Below, piece after piece: positions 6,662 through 13,373 of a stretch of 17,040 nucleotides of DNA (positions within the stretch are counted from its first letter, which is position 1; the number at the start of each line of letters is the position of its first letter). The DNA comes from CAJQQY01 sp964352225. GTDB lineage: Bacteria > Bacteroidota > Bacteroidia > Chitinophagales > Saprospiraceae. Both the position numbers and the translations under genes were made by a program. Location of the stretch: contig CAYGRM010000121.1 in NCBI GenBank assembly GCA_964352225.1, positions 1-17,040 of the forward strand, given 5' to 3'. A model generated the notes under the pieces. The model did not search any database. It was not told the origin of the DNA and saw only the letters and a list, made by a program, of their open reading frames with translations.

Positions 6662-6693
6662 AGGCTATTGTTACATCATTGTAGCAGTAGCCT
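6662..6693 (-). promoter_or_regulatory. Imperfect stem-loop in the leader of the small secreted protein gene
   Basis: AGGCTA (6662-6667) and TAGCCT (6688-6693) pair perfectly, and weaker inner pairing (TG/CA, AC/GT) leaves a small loop. It lies about 33-64 bases before the ATG at 6629, within the expected 5' leader. It may affect message stability or translation. Confidence 0.3.
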
Positions 6694-6698
6694 TTATA

Positions 6699-6720
6699 TA
6701 TTGATGTGCACACAATACTA
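6699..6720 (-). promoter_or_regulatory. Operator-like palindrome overlapping a possible promoter
   Basis: TATTGATGTG (6699-6708) and CACACAATA (6709-6717) form a palindrome with one extra base (9-bp arms). It overlaps CAATACTA (6713-6720), which on the minus strand reads TAGTATTG, a 7/8 match to the Bacteroidota -7 element TAnnTTTG. Only a degraded ATTG lies at the -33 distance. A DNA-binding protein here would block transcription of the gene at 6306-6629. The promoter assignment is weak and the palindrome is clear. Confidence 0.35.
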
Positions 6721-6816
6721 ATAGAGGGTAACTGAAATAATCAATTACCAAACATGAAATCTAGATTATATAAAAACCTAGATCTATAAATTTTGATTAA
6801 AAAAAAATTACGGGTA

Positions 6817-6872
6817 GAGAAAAAGAGAAAAAGAGAAAAAGAGAAAAAGAGAAAAAGAGAAAAAGAGAAAAA
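6817..6872. repeat. Octanucleotide tandem repeat (GAGAAAAA) x7
   Basis: Seven exact copies of GAGAAAAA run from 6817 to 6872, followed by a partial GAG. The tract is purine-only on the plus strand. It is flanked by an A-run/TTACGG on the left and CCGTA/T-run on the right that can pair imperfectly, placing the repeat in the loop of a large stem. It lies about 160 bases upstream of the atpD promoter and about 100 bases upstream of the putative promoter of the divergent gene. Such perfect repeats usually vary in copy number by slippage. Confidence 0.95.
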
Positions 6873-6993
6873 GAGTTTCTTGTACCGTATTTTTTTGTTG
6901 TTGGCATCAAATCTATGGTAAATCTTTTAAATAACGAAATTTTTCACCATAAAAAGTACAAGTATCCTAAACGTTAACACCATTTGGAATTTT

Positions 6994-7018
6994 TATTGAA
7001 AAAAAGAAGTTTTCAATA
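6994..7018. promoter_or_regulatory. Inverted repeat just upstream of the atpD promoter
   Basis: TATTGAAAA (6994-7002) and TTTTCAATA (7010-7018) are perfect 9-nt complements around a 7-nt loop. The element ends about ten bases before the -33 box of the atpD promoter, a typical position for an activator or repressor site. Its AT-rich composition lowers confidence. Confidence 0.35.
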
Positions 7019-7028
7019 CCAAATTTTC

Positions 7029-7059
7029 TTTGGTTTAGAAGGCAAAAAAAGTATCTTTG
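7029..7059 (+). promoter_or_regulatory. Bacteroidota housekeeping promoter of atpDC
   Basis: TTTG (7029-7032), a 19-base spacer and TATCTTTG (7052-7059) match the Bacteroidota consensus TTTG / TAnnTTTG exactly. Transcription would start near 7066, leaving a leader of about 45 bases before atpD. The region before the ATG is AT-rich with no Shine-Dalgarno sequence, which is normal for this phylum. Confidence 0.85.
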
Positions 7060-7109
7060 CACCGATTTTGAGAACCCACTATAATTCAACCAATTTATAA
7101 TATAATATT

Positions 7110-8636
7110 ATGGCAAATATAGGTGAAGTTAGACAAGTAATTGGACCAGTTGTAGACGTAAGTTTTGCAGCAGAAGGATCTAAATTACCTGAAATTTTGA
7201 GTGCATTAGAAATCACTCGTCCCAATGGTGACATTATCGTACTTGAGGTACAGAAACACCTTGGAGAAAATTCTGTTAGAACCGTTTCGATGGAAGCGAC
7301 TGATGGATTGACTAGAGGAACTAAAGTAGTTGATACTGGTCAGCCAATTGCAATGCCTATTGGTAATGCAATTAAAGGTCGATTATTTAATGTTGTAGGA
7401 GAGCCTATTGATGGTCTTCCTCCAGTATCAAAAGTAGGTGGTCGTCCAATTCACGCGAAACCTCCTCGTTACGAAGATCTTTCGACTTCTAAAGAAGTTT
7501 TGTACACAGGTATCAAAGTAATCGATTTGATTGAGCCTTATATGAAAGGTGGAAAAATTGGTTTGTTTGGTGGAGCCGGTGTAGGAAAAACAGTATTGAT
7601 TCAGGAGTTGATTAATAATATTGCAAAAGGATACGATGGTATCTCTGTATTTGCAGGTGTAGGTGAGCGAACTCGTGAAGGAAATGATTTGATGAGAGAG
7701 ATGTTGGAAGCGGGTATCATCAACTACGGTAAAAACTTCATGCACTCGATGGAAGAAGGTGGATGGGATTTGAGCCAAGTAGATGCTAAAGAATTAGAAA
7801 AATCGAAAGCAACATTCGTATTCGGTCAGATGAATGAGCCTCCTGGGGCACGTGCTCGAGTTGCTTTGTCAGGATTGACAATTGCTGAGTACTACCGTGA
7901 TGGTGACTTGAGCGATCCACAAGGTGGAAAAGACATCTTGTTCTTTATTGATAACATTTTCCGATTTACGCAAGCGGGTTCTGAGGTATCAGCATTGCTT
8001 GGACGTATGCCTTCAGCAGTAGGTTACCAACCAACATTGGCAACTGAAATGGGTGTGATGCAGGAGCGAATTACTTCTACAAAAAGAGGTTCGATTACTT
8101 CTGTACAAGCGGTATATGTACCTGCGGATGATTTAACTGACCCTGCTCCAGCGACAACATTTGCTCACTTGGATGCAACGACAGTATTATCTCGTAAGAT
8201 TGCTTCTTTGGGTATTTACCCAGCGGTAGATCCTTTGGATTCTACTTCAAGAATCTTGGATCCAGCAATTATTGGAGATGAGCATTATAATACTGCAGAG
8301 GCTGTAAAGCAGATTTTGCAACGATATAATGAGTTACAAGATATTATTGCAATTCTTGGTATGGAAGAGTTATCTGACGAAGATAAATTGGCAGTAAGCC
8401 GAGCTCGTCGTATCCAACGTTTCTTATCTCAGCCTTTCCACGTAGCAGAACAATTTACTGGACTTCAAGGAGTATTGGTTCCTATCGATGAGACGATTCG
8501 AGGATTCAATATGATTTTGGATGGAGAAATGGATCAATATCCAGAAGCTGCATTTAACTTGAAAGGTTCGATTGATGATGTAATCGAAGCTGGTAAGAAA
8601 ATGTTGGCAGAAGCAACTGCTAAATTAGAAAAATAA
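7110..8636 (+). CDS. atpD: F1Fo ATP synthase subunit beta
   Basis: The 508-residue catalytic beta subunit of F1 makes ATP at the alpha/beta interface, driven by rotation of gamma. Visible signatures are the Walker A P-loop GGAGVGKT (154-161) and, downstream of it, the conserved GERTREGNDL with the catalytic Glu. The Walker B strand ILFFIDNIFRF (D281) is followed by GSEVSALLGRMPSAVGYQPT. The DELSEED-loop equivalent appears as EELSDED (419-425). It is longer than the roughly 460-residue E. coli protein, as is usual in this phylum. A strong promoter precedes it and atpC follows after 52 bases. The genes for a, c, b, delta, alpha and gamma are not adjacent, so the ATP synthase genes are split over at least two loci. 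Confidence 0.99.
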   Translation: MANIGEVRQVIGPVVDVSFAAEGSKLPEILSALEITRPNGDIIVLEVQKHLGENSVRTVSMEATDGLTRGTKVVDTGQPIAMPIGNAIKGRLFNVVGEPIDGLPPVSKVGGRPIHAKPPRYEDLSTSKEVLYTGIKVIDLIEPYMKGGKIGLFGGAGVGKTVLIQELINNIAKGYDGISVFAGVGERTREGNDLMREMLEAGIINYGKNFMHSMEEGGWDLSQVDAKELEKSKATFVFGQMNEPPGARARVALSGLTIAEYYRDGDLSDPQGGKDILFFIDNIFRFTQAGSEVSALLGRMPSAVGYQPTLATEMGVMQERITSTKRGSITSVQAVYVPADDLTDPAPATTFAHLDATTVLSRKIASLGIYPAVDPLDSTSRILDPAIIGDEHYNTAEAVKQILQRYNELQDIIAILGMEELSDEDKLAVSRARRIQRFLSQPFHVAEQFTGLQGVLVPIDETIRGFNMILDGEMDQYPEAAFNLKGSIDDVIEAGKKMLAEATAKLEK

Positions 8637-8639
8637 ATT

Positions 8640-8670
8640 ATGAAGAGTAAATAAATTATTTGCTCTTCAT
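8640..8670 (+). promoter_or_regulatory. Intercistronic hairpin between atpD and atpC
   Basis: ATGAAGAG (8640-8647) pairs with CTCTTCAT (8663-8670). The stem continues through a T-G wobble pair and an A/T-rich inner stem. It begins four bases after the atpD stop. Only TTTC follows, so it is not a strong terminator. It could lower expression of atpC relative to atpD or stabilise the atpD message, fitting the 3:1 beta:epsilon stoichiometry. Confidence 0.55.
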
Positions 8671-8688
8671 TTCTAAAAATAAATAAGA

Positions 8689-8937
8689 ATGAATATTGTA
8701 GTTCTTACACCAGATAAAGAAGTATTTCAAGGAGAGATCAAATCTGTGAAAGTTCCAGGTGTTGGTGGTCAATTTCAAATACTTCGAGGTCACGCCCCCC
8801 TCGTTTCAGCACTTAATAAAGGAGAAGTGAGCATTGAGAAAGCTGATGGTCAAAAAATGACTTTCGGAATCAATCAAGGATTTGTGGAAGTGTTGAGAGA
8901 TGAAATTTCATTGTTAGTTACAGGGGTGGCTAAATAA
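8689..8937 (+). CDS. atpC: F1Fo ATP synthase subunit epsilon, short form
   Basis: The 82-residue protein contains the complete N-terminal beta-sandwich domain of epsilon. This includes MNIVVLTPDKEVFQGEIKSV, VPGVGGQFQILRGHAPLVSAL and the closing strand GFVEVLRDEISLLVTGV. It links gamma to the c-ring in the rotor. The usual C-terminal pair of helices (about 50 residues in E. coli), which acts as an inhibitory arm against ATP hydrolysis, is absent. No frameshift is visible and the stop is followed directly by a terminator region, so the short form appears genuine. Short epsilons are, as I recall, common in Bacteroidota. It is co-transcribed with atpD. Confidence 0.97.
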   Translation: MNIVVLTPDKEVFQGEIKSVKVPGVGGQFQILRGHAPLVSALNKGEVSIEKADGQKMTFGINQGFVEVLRDEISLLVTGVAK

Positions 8938-8959
8938 AAATTTAAGTCATCTTGTAAGT

Positions 8960-8991
8960 AAAAGGGATGGGCAGTAATGCTTATCCCTTTT
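8960..8991 (+). terminator. Terminator of the atpD-atpC operon
   Basis: AAAAGGGAT (8960-8968) and ATCCCTTTT (8983-8991) form a perfect 9-bp stem with an inner GCA/TGC pairing. It starts 23 bases after the atpC stop. The arm sequence gives an A-tract before and a T-tract within the 3' arm, so it may work in both directions. Confidence 0.8.
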
Positions 8992-9006
8992 CTTCTTTGG
9001 GCGTGA

Positions 9007-9112
9007 TTTTTTGCCGCTGACTTTTTATGACTTTATGTAAGACTTTTCGCTGACATAGAAGAAGTCTGTGTGAAGTCATAATAAAAGTCATAAAAAGTCA
9101 GCGGCAAAAAAA
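9007..9112. repeat. Long inverted repeat with perfect 28-bp arms
   Basis: The arms at 9007-9034 and 9084-9111 are exact reverse complements (core GCCGCTGACTTTTTATGAC). Inside, AGACTT (9040-9045) and AAGTCT (9062-9067) pair again. The motif GACTTT recurs within the element, suggesting internal duplication. It fills the gap between the convergent ends of atpC and the response-regulator gene and directly abuts the latter's stop codon (9113-9115). Its arms finish in A's in the outgoing direction rather than T's, so it is not a standard intrinsic terminator. A dispersed palindromic repeat is the likely identity. Confidence 0.85.
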
Positions 9113-9868
9113 TCATCCTCCTTTTATCCTCCTCACCAATTCCACCTTTTTATTATTAGAAACCATAATCTCTTTTCCATTTTCTAAAATAACTGTTCCT
9201 CCTTTTCCTTTCACGTATCGTTTCACATATTCCAAGTTAATGATGTGCGAACGATGCACTCGACAGAAACCAAAGTTATCTAAAGCTTTTTCATAAAACT
9301 TTAAATTCCTACAAATCAATGCTTTTTTCCCATTGGTAAAATAAAAACAGGTAAAATTATCTTGGGCTTCGCAAAACAAAACATCCGACATTCGGACCAC
9401 CTCAAATCCTTCCATCAAGGGTAAAACTAATTTCCGATTTTGCGCATTGAGCGCAGCCATATTTTCTAATAAAATTTTAGCATGACTAAGTTGATCTTTT
9501 TGAGAAATGCGTTCCGCTACACTTTCTACCGCTTTTTCGAGCTCTTCGATGTCCACAGGTTTTAATAAATAATGGGCTGCGCTAAGGTTGAATGCTTGCA
9601 CCGCATATTGACTAAAAGCGGTGATAAAGATTATTTCAAAGTCTACTTCTCCAAATTGTTCGAGCAAATCGAAAGCATTGCCCCGAGGCATTTCGATATC
9701 GAGAAAAACAAGTTGTGGTTGATGTTTGAGAATGGCAGCTTTGGCTTCTTGGATATTAGCGCACTCGGCTAATGATGAAACTTGAGGGCAATATTTCACT
9801 AAATAATTATGTAAGGTTTCTCGACTGTCTTGCTCGTCATCGACGATAATTGCGGTTATTTTTTGCAT
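9113..9868 (-). CDS. LytTR-family response regulator
   Basis: The 251-residue protein has an N-terminal receiver domain (about 4-120). The acidic pair is D10/D11, the phosphoacceptor is D57 in LVFLDIEMP, T83 lies in FITAF and K103 lies in LLKPVD. A LytTR DNA-binding domain follows at about 148-248, with FCEAQDNFTCFYFTNGKK, FYEKALDNFGFCRVHRSHIINLEYV and a basic C-terminus. When phosphorylated it would bind direct repeats upstream of target genes. It lies 12 bases downstream of the sensor kinase gene and must be its partner. Its stop codon is directly joined to the 28-bp-arm inverted repeat. No target genes are evident nearby, although the divergent VWA gene upstream of the kinase is a possible candidate. 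Confidence 0.95.
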   Translation of the reverse strand: MQKITAIIVDDEQDSRETLHNYLVKYCPQVSSLAECANIQEAKAAILKHQPQLVFLDIEMPRGNAFDLLEQFGEVDFEIIFITAFSQYAVQAFNLSAAHYLLKPVDIEELEKAVESVAERISQKDQLSHAKILLENMAALNAQNRKLVLPLMEGFEVVRMSDVLFCEAQDNFTCFYFTNGKKALICRNLKFYEKALDNFGFCRVHRSHIINLEYVKRYVKGKGGTVILENGKEIMVSNNKKVELVRRIKGG

Positions 9869-9880
9869 AAAATACTTGAA

Positions 9881-11857
9881 TTATTTAGGGATTTTTATTT
9901 GTACTAATGTTCCTGAATCTTCTTTCGTATCATCAAGGTCACTCACTTGGATTTCATAATTTTTCCCATAAATTTCATTAATCAATGCAACACGTTTTGA
10001 CACATTCTGCAATCCTGTACTTTTATATTTTTTCTGATTGGCGGTCTTGAGTTCTTCTGACTTTCTTCGACCAATTCCATCATCTTGAATTTTTATTAAT
10101 AAGGCATTTTCTATTTCATTGATAGAAATTTTTAAATGTCCCTTCCCTTCCTTGTAACGTAATCCATGCCATACCGCATTTTCAATAAATGGTTGAATCA
10201 ACATTGGCGGCACTTCTAAATCATAGGTATTGATTTCTGTATTTTTTTCAAAAGTATATTCAAATTTATCTCGAAAACGGAAATGCTCTAATTTCAAATA
10301 CAACTCATTCAACTCAATCTCTTCTTCAAATGAGATGAAATCTCGCTGTGAATAATCCAATACTTTGCGCATCAATCTTGAAAATTCAGAAAGAAATTTA
10401 TTCGCCGCTTTTTCATCATTTTTTGCAATAAAATTATTGACGGAATTGAGTGCATTAAAAATAAAATGTGGATTCATTTGAGTCCGCAAAGATTTGACGA
10501 GCAGCATTTGATTCGCTTTTCGTTTTTCTTTTACATTTTTATTTAAGAAATAAAAGAAGACCAATGAGGCTAAAAGCAACAGTCCAAGAAATCCAGAAAT
10601 GACTTTTTGGGTCTTTAATTGCGATCCTAATAATTCACTTTCTTTTTCTTCGATGTCAAAATCTTTTCGGACGATATCAATTTGTTGTTGCCCTTTGACG
10701 ATATCGATTTGGGTCTTTAATTCATTTTGCAAATCGATAATTGCTTCTTCTTTTGCGCTCGTATATTTTTCCAAATCCAATAAAGCTTCATCTAATTTCC
10801 CTTTCTTTCGATTGAGTTCTGCGGATTTTTTATAGACATCTGCCACGGAAGCTGCATCTGTATTTTTGTCAATTACATCTTTAGAAATTTTGATAAATTT
10901 TTCTGCCTCGATTAGATTTTTCTCTTTTTCATAAAGTGAGGCTAGTTGCAAGTTTTCTCGAATTTGTAAATCACTTGGGACAGATACCTTTTCTTTTTTT
11001 TGCTTAGAATAATTAAATTTTCCATTTGGATTTCCTACCTCTTCATTTGGATTTCCATAATTCAAATTCGAAGAAGTTGCTATCTTTTGTTGAATACTAT
11101 TGTTAGCATTAAAAATCATTTCATCCTTAGCCTGTTGAACCGATTCCACATCTTCTTTTTTTAATTCTTTATTCTTTGGCAGAGAATTGACTGACCTTTC
11201 GAGTGATTGGTAGGCATTGGAATAATCATTTTGTTGATTATAACCTTGCGAGCGTTTTGCTTCAATTCGAGATTGACCAAGGCTATCCAATTCATAAGTT
11301 GACTCAATAATATTAAGCTGGGATAAACTTTTATCTACATTTCCTCGGAGTAATTCTACATCGGCAAGGCCTTCTTCGCAAAGTTGTTTTTGTGTTTGAT
11401 CCGAAGTCTTTTTTGAGCAGCGCAGAAAATAATCTTCTGCCTTTTGAGCATCTTTCTTTTTCAAATACAATTTTCCCATTCGATAATATAAATTGCATTC
11501 GGGTTCATCATTACCTTTCGAATTTTGCCAAATTCCAATTGCCTGCTGATACCTTTGCAATGCTAGATCATACTGATTGATATTTTCATAAATCTCTCCT
11601 AACAATGTATAAGCATTTGCCTCTGTGACAAACACCTCCCGCCTCTTGCGCTTTTTCTTTTTATTAAAATTCCTCAAAACTTGTTCGACCAATTCAATTG
11701 CCTCCGCAGGTTTTTCCTTTTGGATGGCTCTCGCCTCTTCCAAAAGTTCTGTGTCAGATTGCACTCGTTTTGTTTTAGAGTATTTTTCTTTTTGCCCAAA
11801 AACACTCCCAGAAAATGCCATCAAAACCACCAATAAAATGTGAATCTTTAATTTCAT
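9881..11857 (-). CDS. TPR-containing LytS-type sensor histidine kinase
   Basis: The 658-residue protein has a signal peptide (about 1-21, ending GSVFGQ) and a periplasmic helical region with TPR-like repeats, such as AYTLLGEIYENINQYDLALQ and YYRMGKLYLKKKDAQKAEDY. A later tetratricopeptide/coiled-coil part covers about 300-412, and one membrane helix spans about 419-438. The cytoplasmic His_kinase domain carries QMNPHFIFNALNSVNNFI with phospho-accepting H464. The HATPase N-box PFIENAVWHG has N560 and a DDGIGRR G-box follows. It should autophosphorylate in response to a periplasmic cue and pass phosphate to the LytTR regulator encoded 12 bases downstream. The TPR part probably binds a protein or peptide partner. 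A low-complexity asparagine/lysine-rich linker lies at about 255-300. Confidence 0.93.
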   Translation of the reverse strand: MKLKIHILLVVLMAFSGSVFGQKEKYSKTKRVQSDTELLEEARAIQKEKPAEAIELVEQVLRNFNKKKKRKRREVFVTEANAYTLLGEIYENINQYDLALQRYQQAIGIWQNSKGNDEPECNLYYRMGKLYLKKKDAQKAEDYFLRCSKKTSDQTQKQLCEEGLADVELLRGNVDKSLSQLNIIESTYELDSLGQSRIEAKRSQGYNQQNDYSNAYQSLERSVNSLPKNKELKKEDVESVQQAKDEMIFNANNSIQQKIATSSNLNYGNPNEEVGNPNGKFNYSKQKKEKVSVPSDLQIRENLQLASLYEKEKNLIEAEKFIKISKDVIDKNTDAASVADVYKKSAELNRKKGKLDEALLDLEKYTSAKEEAIIDLQNELKTQIDIVKGQQQIDIVRKDFDIEEKESELLGSQLKTQKVISGFLGLLLLASLVFFYFLNKNVKEKRKANQMLLVKSLRTQMNPHFIFNALNSVNNFIAKNDEKAANKFLSEFSRLMRKVLDYSQRDFISFEEEIELNELYLKLEHFRFRDKFEYTFEKNTEINTYDLEVPPMLIQPFIENAVWHGLRYKEGKGHLKISINEIENALLIKIQDDGIGRRKSEELKTANQKKYKSTGLQNVSKRVALINEIYGKNYEIQVSDLDDTKEDSGTLVQIKIPK

Positions 11858-11905
11858 ATGCCTAAATATACAACTCTTTTTTTTTATGATTTTTTAAAAA
11901 CCTGT

Positions 11906-11960
11906 CTGCCGACTAGGCAGAAAACGCAAAAACACCGCGTTTACCAAGTCAAACGACTTG
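11906..11960. repeat. Three consecutive small hairpins (composite repeat) in a divergent intergenic region
   Basis: CTGCC/GGCAG (11906-11910/11916-11920), AAACGC/GCGTTT (11922-11927/11937-11942) and CAAGTC/GACTTG (11945-11950/11955-11960) follow one another almost without gaps. AACAC (11931-11935) and a downstream GTGTT could add an alternative outer pairing. The GC content is well above the flanks. It resembles a dispersed composite palindrome inserted between the divergent promoters of the kinase and VWA genes. TGTAGATT (11991-11998) and AATCTACA (12050-12057) form a further inverted pair before the VWA start. Confidence 0.6.
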
Positions 11961-12068
11961 CTCGCCAAGTGAAGTGTTAGACCTACCAATTGTAGATTTT
12001 ATTTACTGTTTTTTTGATGGAGATTTGGACTATTCTAAAATGATTTAATAATCTACAAATAAAAAATT

Positions 12069-13259
12069 ATGAAAAATCGAAACCTCTTTGCTATCGTTGC
12101 TGCAGGATTTCTTGCCCTAAGTTGTAATTATCTAATTACTGAAAAATGGGAAACACAAATTTCCAACTTTATAAATACGGCTCATTTTTCAGCCGCCGCT
12201 ACAACTCCAACTCATAAAAAGAATACGATCCAAGTTGCCCTACTTTTAGATACGAGTGGATCGATGAGTGGTTTGATTGAGCAAGCTAAATCTCAGCTTT
12301 GGCAAATATTAAATACGCTCGCCAATACTGAAAAAGAAAATGAAGAAACAAAACTAGAAATTGCACTCTATCAATATGGAAGTCCAACGTATGGAAAACG
12401 TTCCAATCAAATTCGTCAGCTGAGTGGATTTACAACTGACATGGATTTTATTTCGAAAAAATTATTTGCCTTGGGAACTGCAGGTGGGGAAGAATATTGT
12501 GGGGAAGTAATTGTGACTTCGATCAATGAATTAGAATGGGGAAAAGATGATAGTAACTTTAAAATGATTTACATCGCAGGAAACGAGCCATTCACACAAG
12601 GTCCAATTAACTATGCTCAGGCTTGTCAGTTAGCGAAAAAACAAGACATTACCGTTAACACTATTTTCTGTGGAAGCTTCCAAGAAGGGGTGCAAACGAT
12701 GTGGAAACAAGGTGCACAATTGGCTGACGGTGAGTACATGAATATAGATCATAACCAAACGACTGTTTACATCGAAACTCCTTATGATAAAAAAATTAAT
12801 GAGTTGAATCAAAAACTAAACGAGACTTATATTCCATATGGAGATACTGGAAAAATGAAGAAAGAGAATCAATCTAAGCAAGATGCAAACGCTTTTGGTT
12901 ACAGTTCAGCAAATGCTGCAGAGCGAGCTTATTTTAAAAGTTCCAAAAAATATAAAGCGGAGAGTTGGGATCTAGTGGACGCCTATGAGAAAGATAAAAA
13001 GGTCGTTGAAAAGATAAAAATGGAAACCTTGAGTGATTCTTTACAATCTTTATCTGTGAAAGAATTGGAAGTGAAAATTAAAACTATTTCGGTGCAACGA
13101 GCGAATATTCAAAATGAAATTCAACAGTTGAATTCTCAACGATTGATTCACATTGAGAATAACTCGAAGGAAAGTGCAGAAGGAAATAATCTAAAAAAAT
13201 CAATTGAAAATTCTGTGCAGAAGCAAGCGAAAAAGAAAGGTTTTAAAGTCAAAAATTAA
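12069..13259 (+). CDS. Secreted von Willebrand factor A domain protein
   Basis: The 396-residue protein has a hydrophobic N-terminus (about 1-19, FAIVAAGFLALSC). Cys19 may be a lipidation site, although the lipobox (ALSC) is imperfect. A VWA domain spans about 54-235. VALLLDTSGSM supplies the MIDAS DxSxS metal site (D61, S63, S65). The next strands follow in KLEIALYQYG and KMIYIAGNEPF. The C-terminal third (about 245-396) is lysine/glutamine-rich and helical (ELEVKIKTISVQRANIQNEI), probably coiled coil. VWA proteins in the envelope usually bind protein partners through the metal site. The gene converges with a lipoprotein gene bearing a caspase-like motif, and both end in related terminator hairpins. 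The binding partner is unknown. Confidence 0.85.
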   Translation: MKNRNLFAIVAAGFLALSCNYLITEKWETQISNFINTAHFSAAATTPTHKKNTIQVALLLDTSGSMSGLIEQAKSQLWQILNTLANTEKENEETKLEIALYQYGSPTYGKRSNQIRQLSGFTTDMDFISKKLFALGTAGGEEYCGEVIVTSINELEWGKDDSNFKMIYIAGNEPFTQGPINYAQACQLAKKQDITVNTIFCGSFQEGVQTMWKQGAQLADGEYMNIDHNQTTVYIETPYDKKINELNQKLNETYIPYGDTGKMKKENQSKQDANAFGYSSANAAERAYFKSSKKYKAESWDLVDAYEKDKKVVEKIKMETLSDSLQSLSVKELEVKIKTISVQRANIQNEIQQLNSQRLIHIENNSKESAEGNNLKKSIENSVQKQAKKKGFKVKN

Positions 13260-13270
13260 TCATGCAGATT

Positions 13271-13309
13271 ATCACAGACTAGCTTCGAGCTAGCCTGTGA
13301 TTTTTTTTT
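13271..13309 (+). terminator. Rho-independent terminator of the VWA gene
   Basis: ATCACAG (13271-13277) pairs with CTGTGAT (13295-13301). After one A-C mismatch the inner stem CTAGCT/AGCTAG (13279-13284/13288-13293) closes on a TCG triloop. Nine T's (13301-13309) follow. It starts 12 bases after the stop codon. Its reverse complement belongs to the same sequence family as the hairpin at 13337-13369. Confidence 0.9.
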
Positions 13310-13336
13310 ATAAAAATTAAAACCACGAGGTGTTAA

Positions 13337-13369
13337 AACCATAGGCTGGCTGGAAGCCAGTCTATGGTT
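13337..13369 (-). terminator. Terminator hairpin of the caspase-like lipoprotein gene
   Basis: AACCATAG (13337-13344) pairs with CTATGGTT (13362-13369). After a G-T position (13345/13361) the inner stem CTGGCT/AGCCAG (13346-13351/13355-13360) closes on GGA. On the minus strand it begins five bases after the stop and is followed by TTTTA. It is related to the hairpin at 13271-13301 with compensating base changes. Confidence 0.75.
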
Positions 13370-13373
13370 ACAC

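Larger units (their letters stand above)
6630..7109. other. Intergenic region between divergent genes; no coding sequence seen
   Basis: This 480-base divergent region holds, from left to right, a leader stem-loop (6662-6693), a palindrome overlapping a weak minus-strand promoter (6699-6720), two small palindromes (AATCTAGATT at 6758-6767 and TAGATCTA at 6779-6786), an octamer tandem repeat (6817-6872), a hairpin (6994-7018) and the strong atpD promoter (7029-7059). CTTGTAC (6879-6885) and GTACAAG (6956-6962) are also inverted copies. I see no ORF with coding character. Confidence 0.7.

Noticed and set aside
7428..7778. 116-codon minus-strand frame inside atpD
   Set aside because: It is antisense to a highly conserved essential gene, and its sequence is explained by codon constraints of atpD.
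9572..9772. 66-codon plus-strand frame inside the response-regulator gene
   Set aside because: Shadow of the receiver domain on the opposite strand.
10599..11843. Three plus-strand frames of 62-78 codons antisense to the sensor kinase
   Set aside because: They follow the coding constraints of the kinase and show no start signals or protein-like composition.
11858..11893. TATATTTA as a -7 element for the sensor kinase
   Set aside because: It would start transcription at about the ATG itself, and no -33 TTTG lies at the right distance.
12630..12812. 60-codon minus-strand frame inside the VWA gene
   Set aside because: It is antisense to the VWA domain and has no independent evidence.
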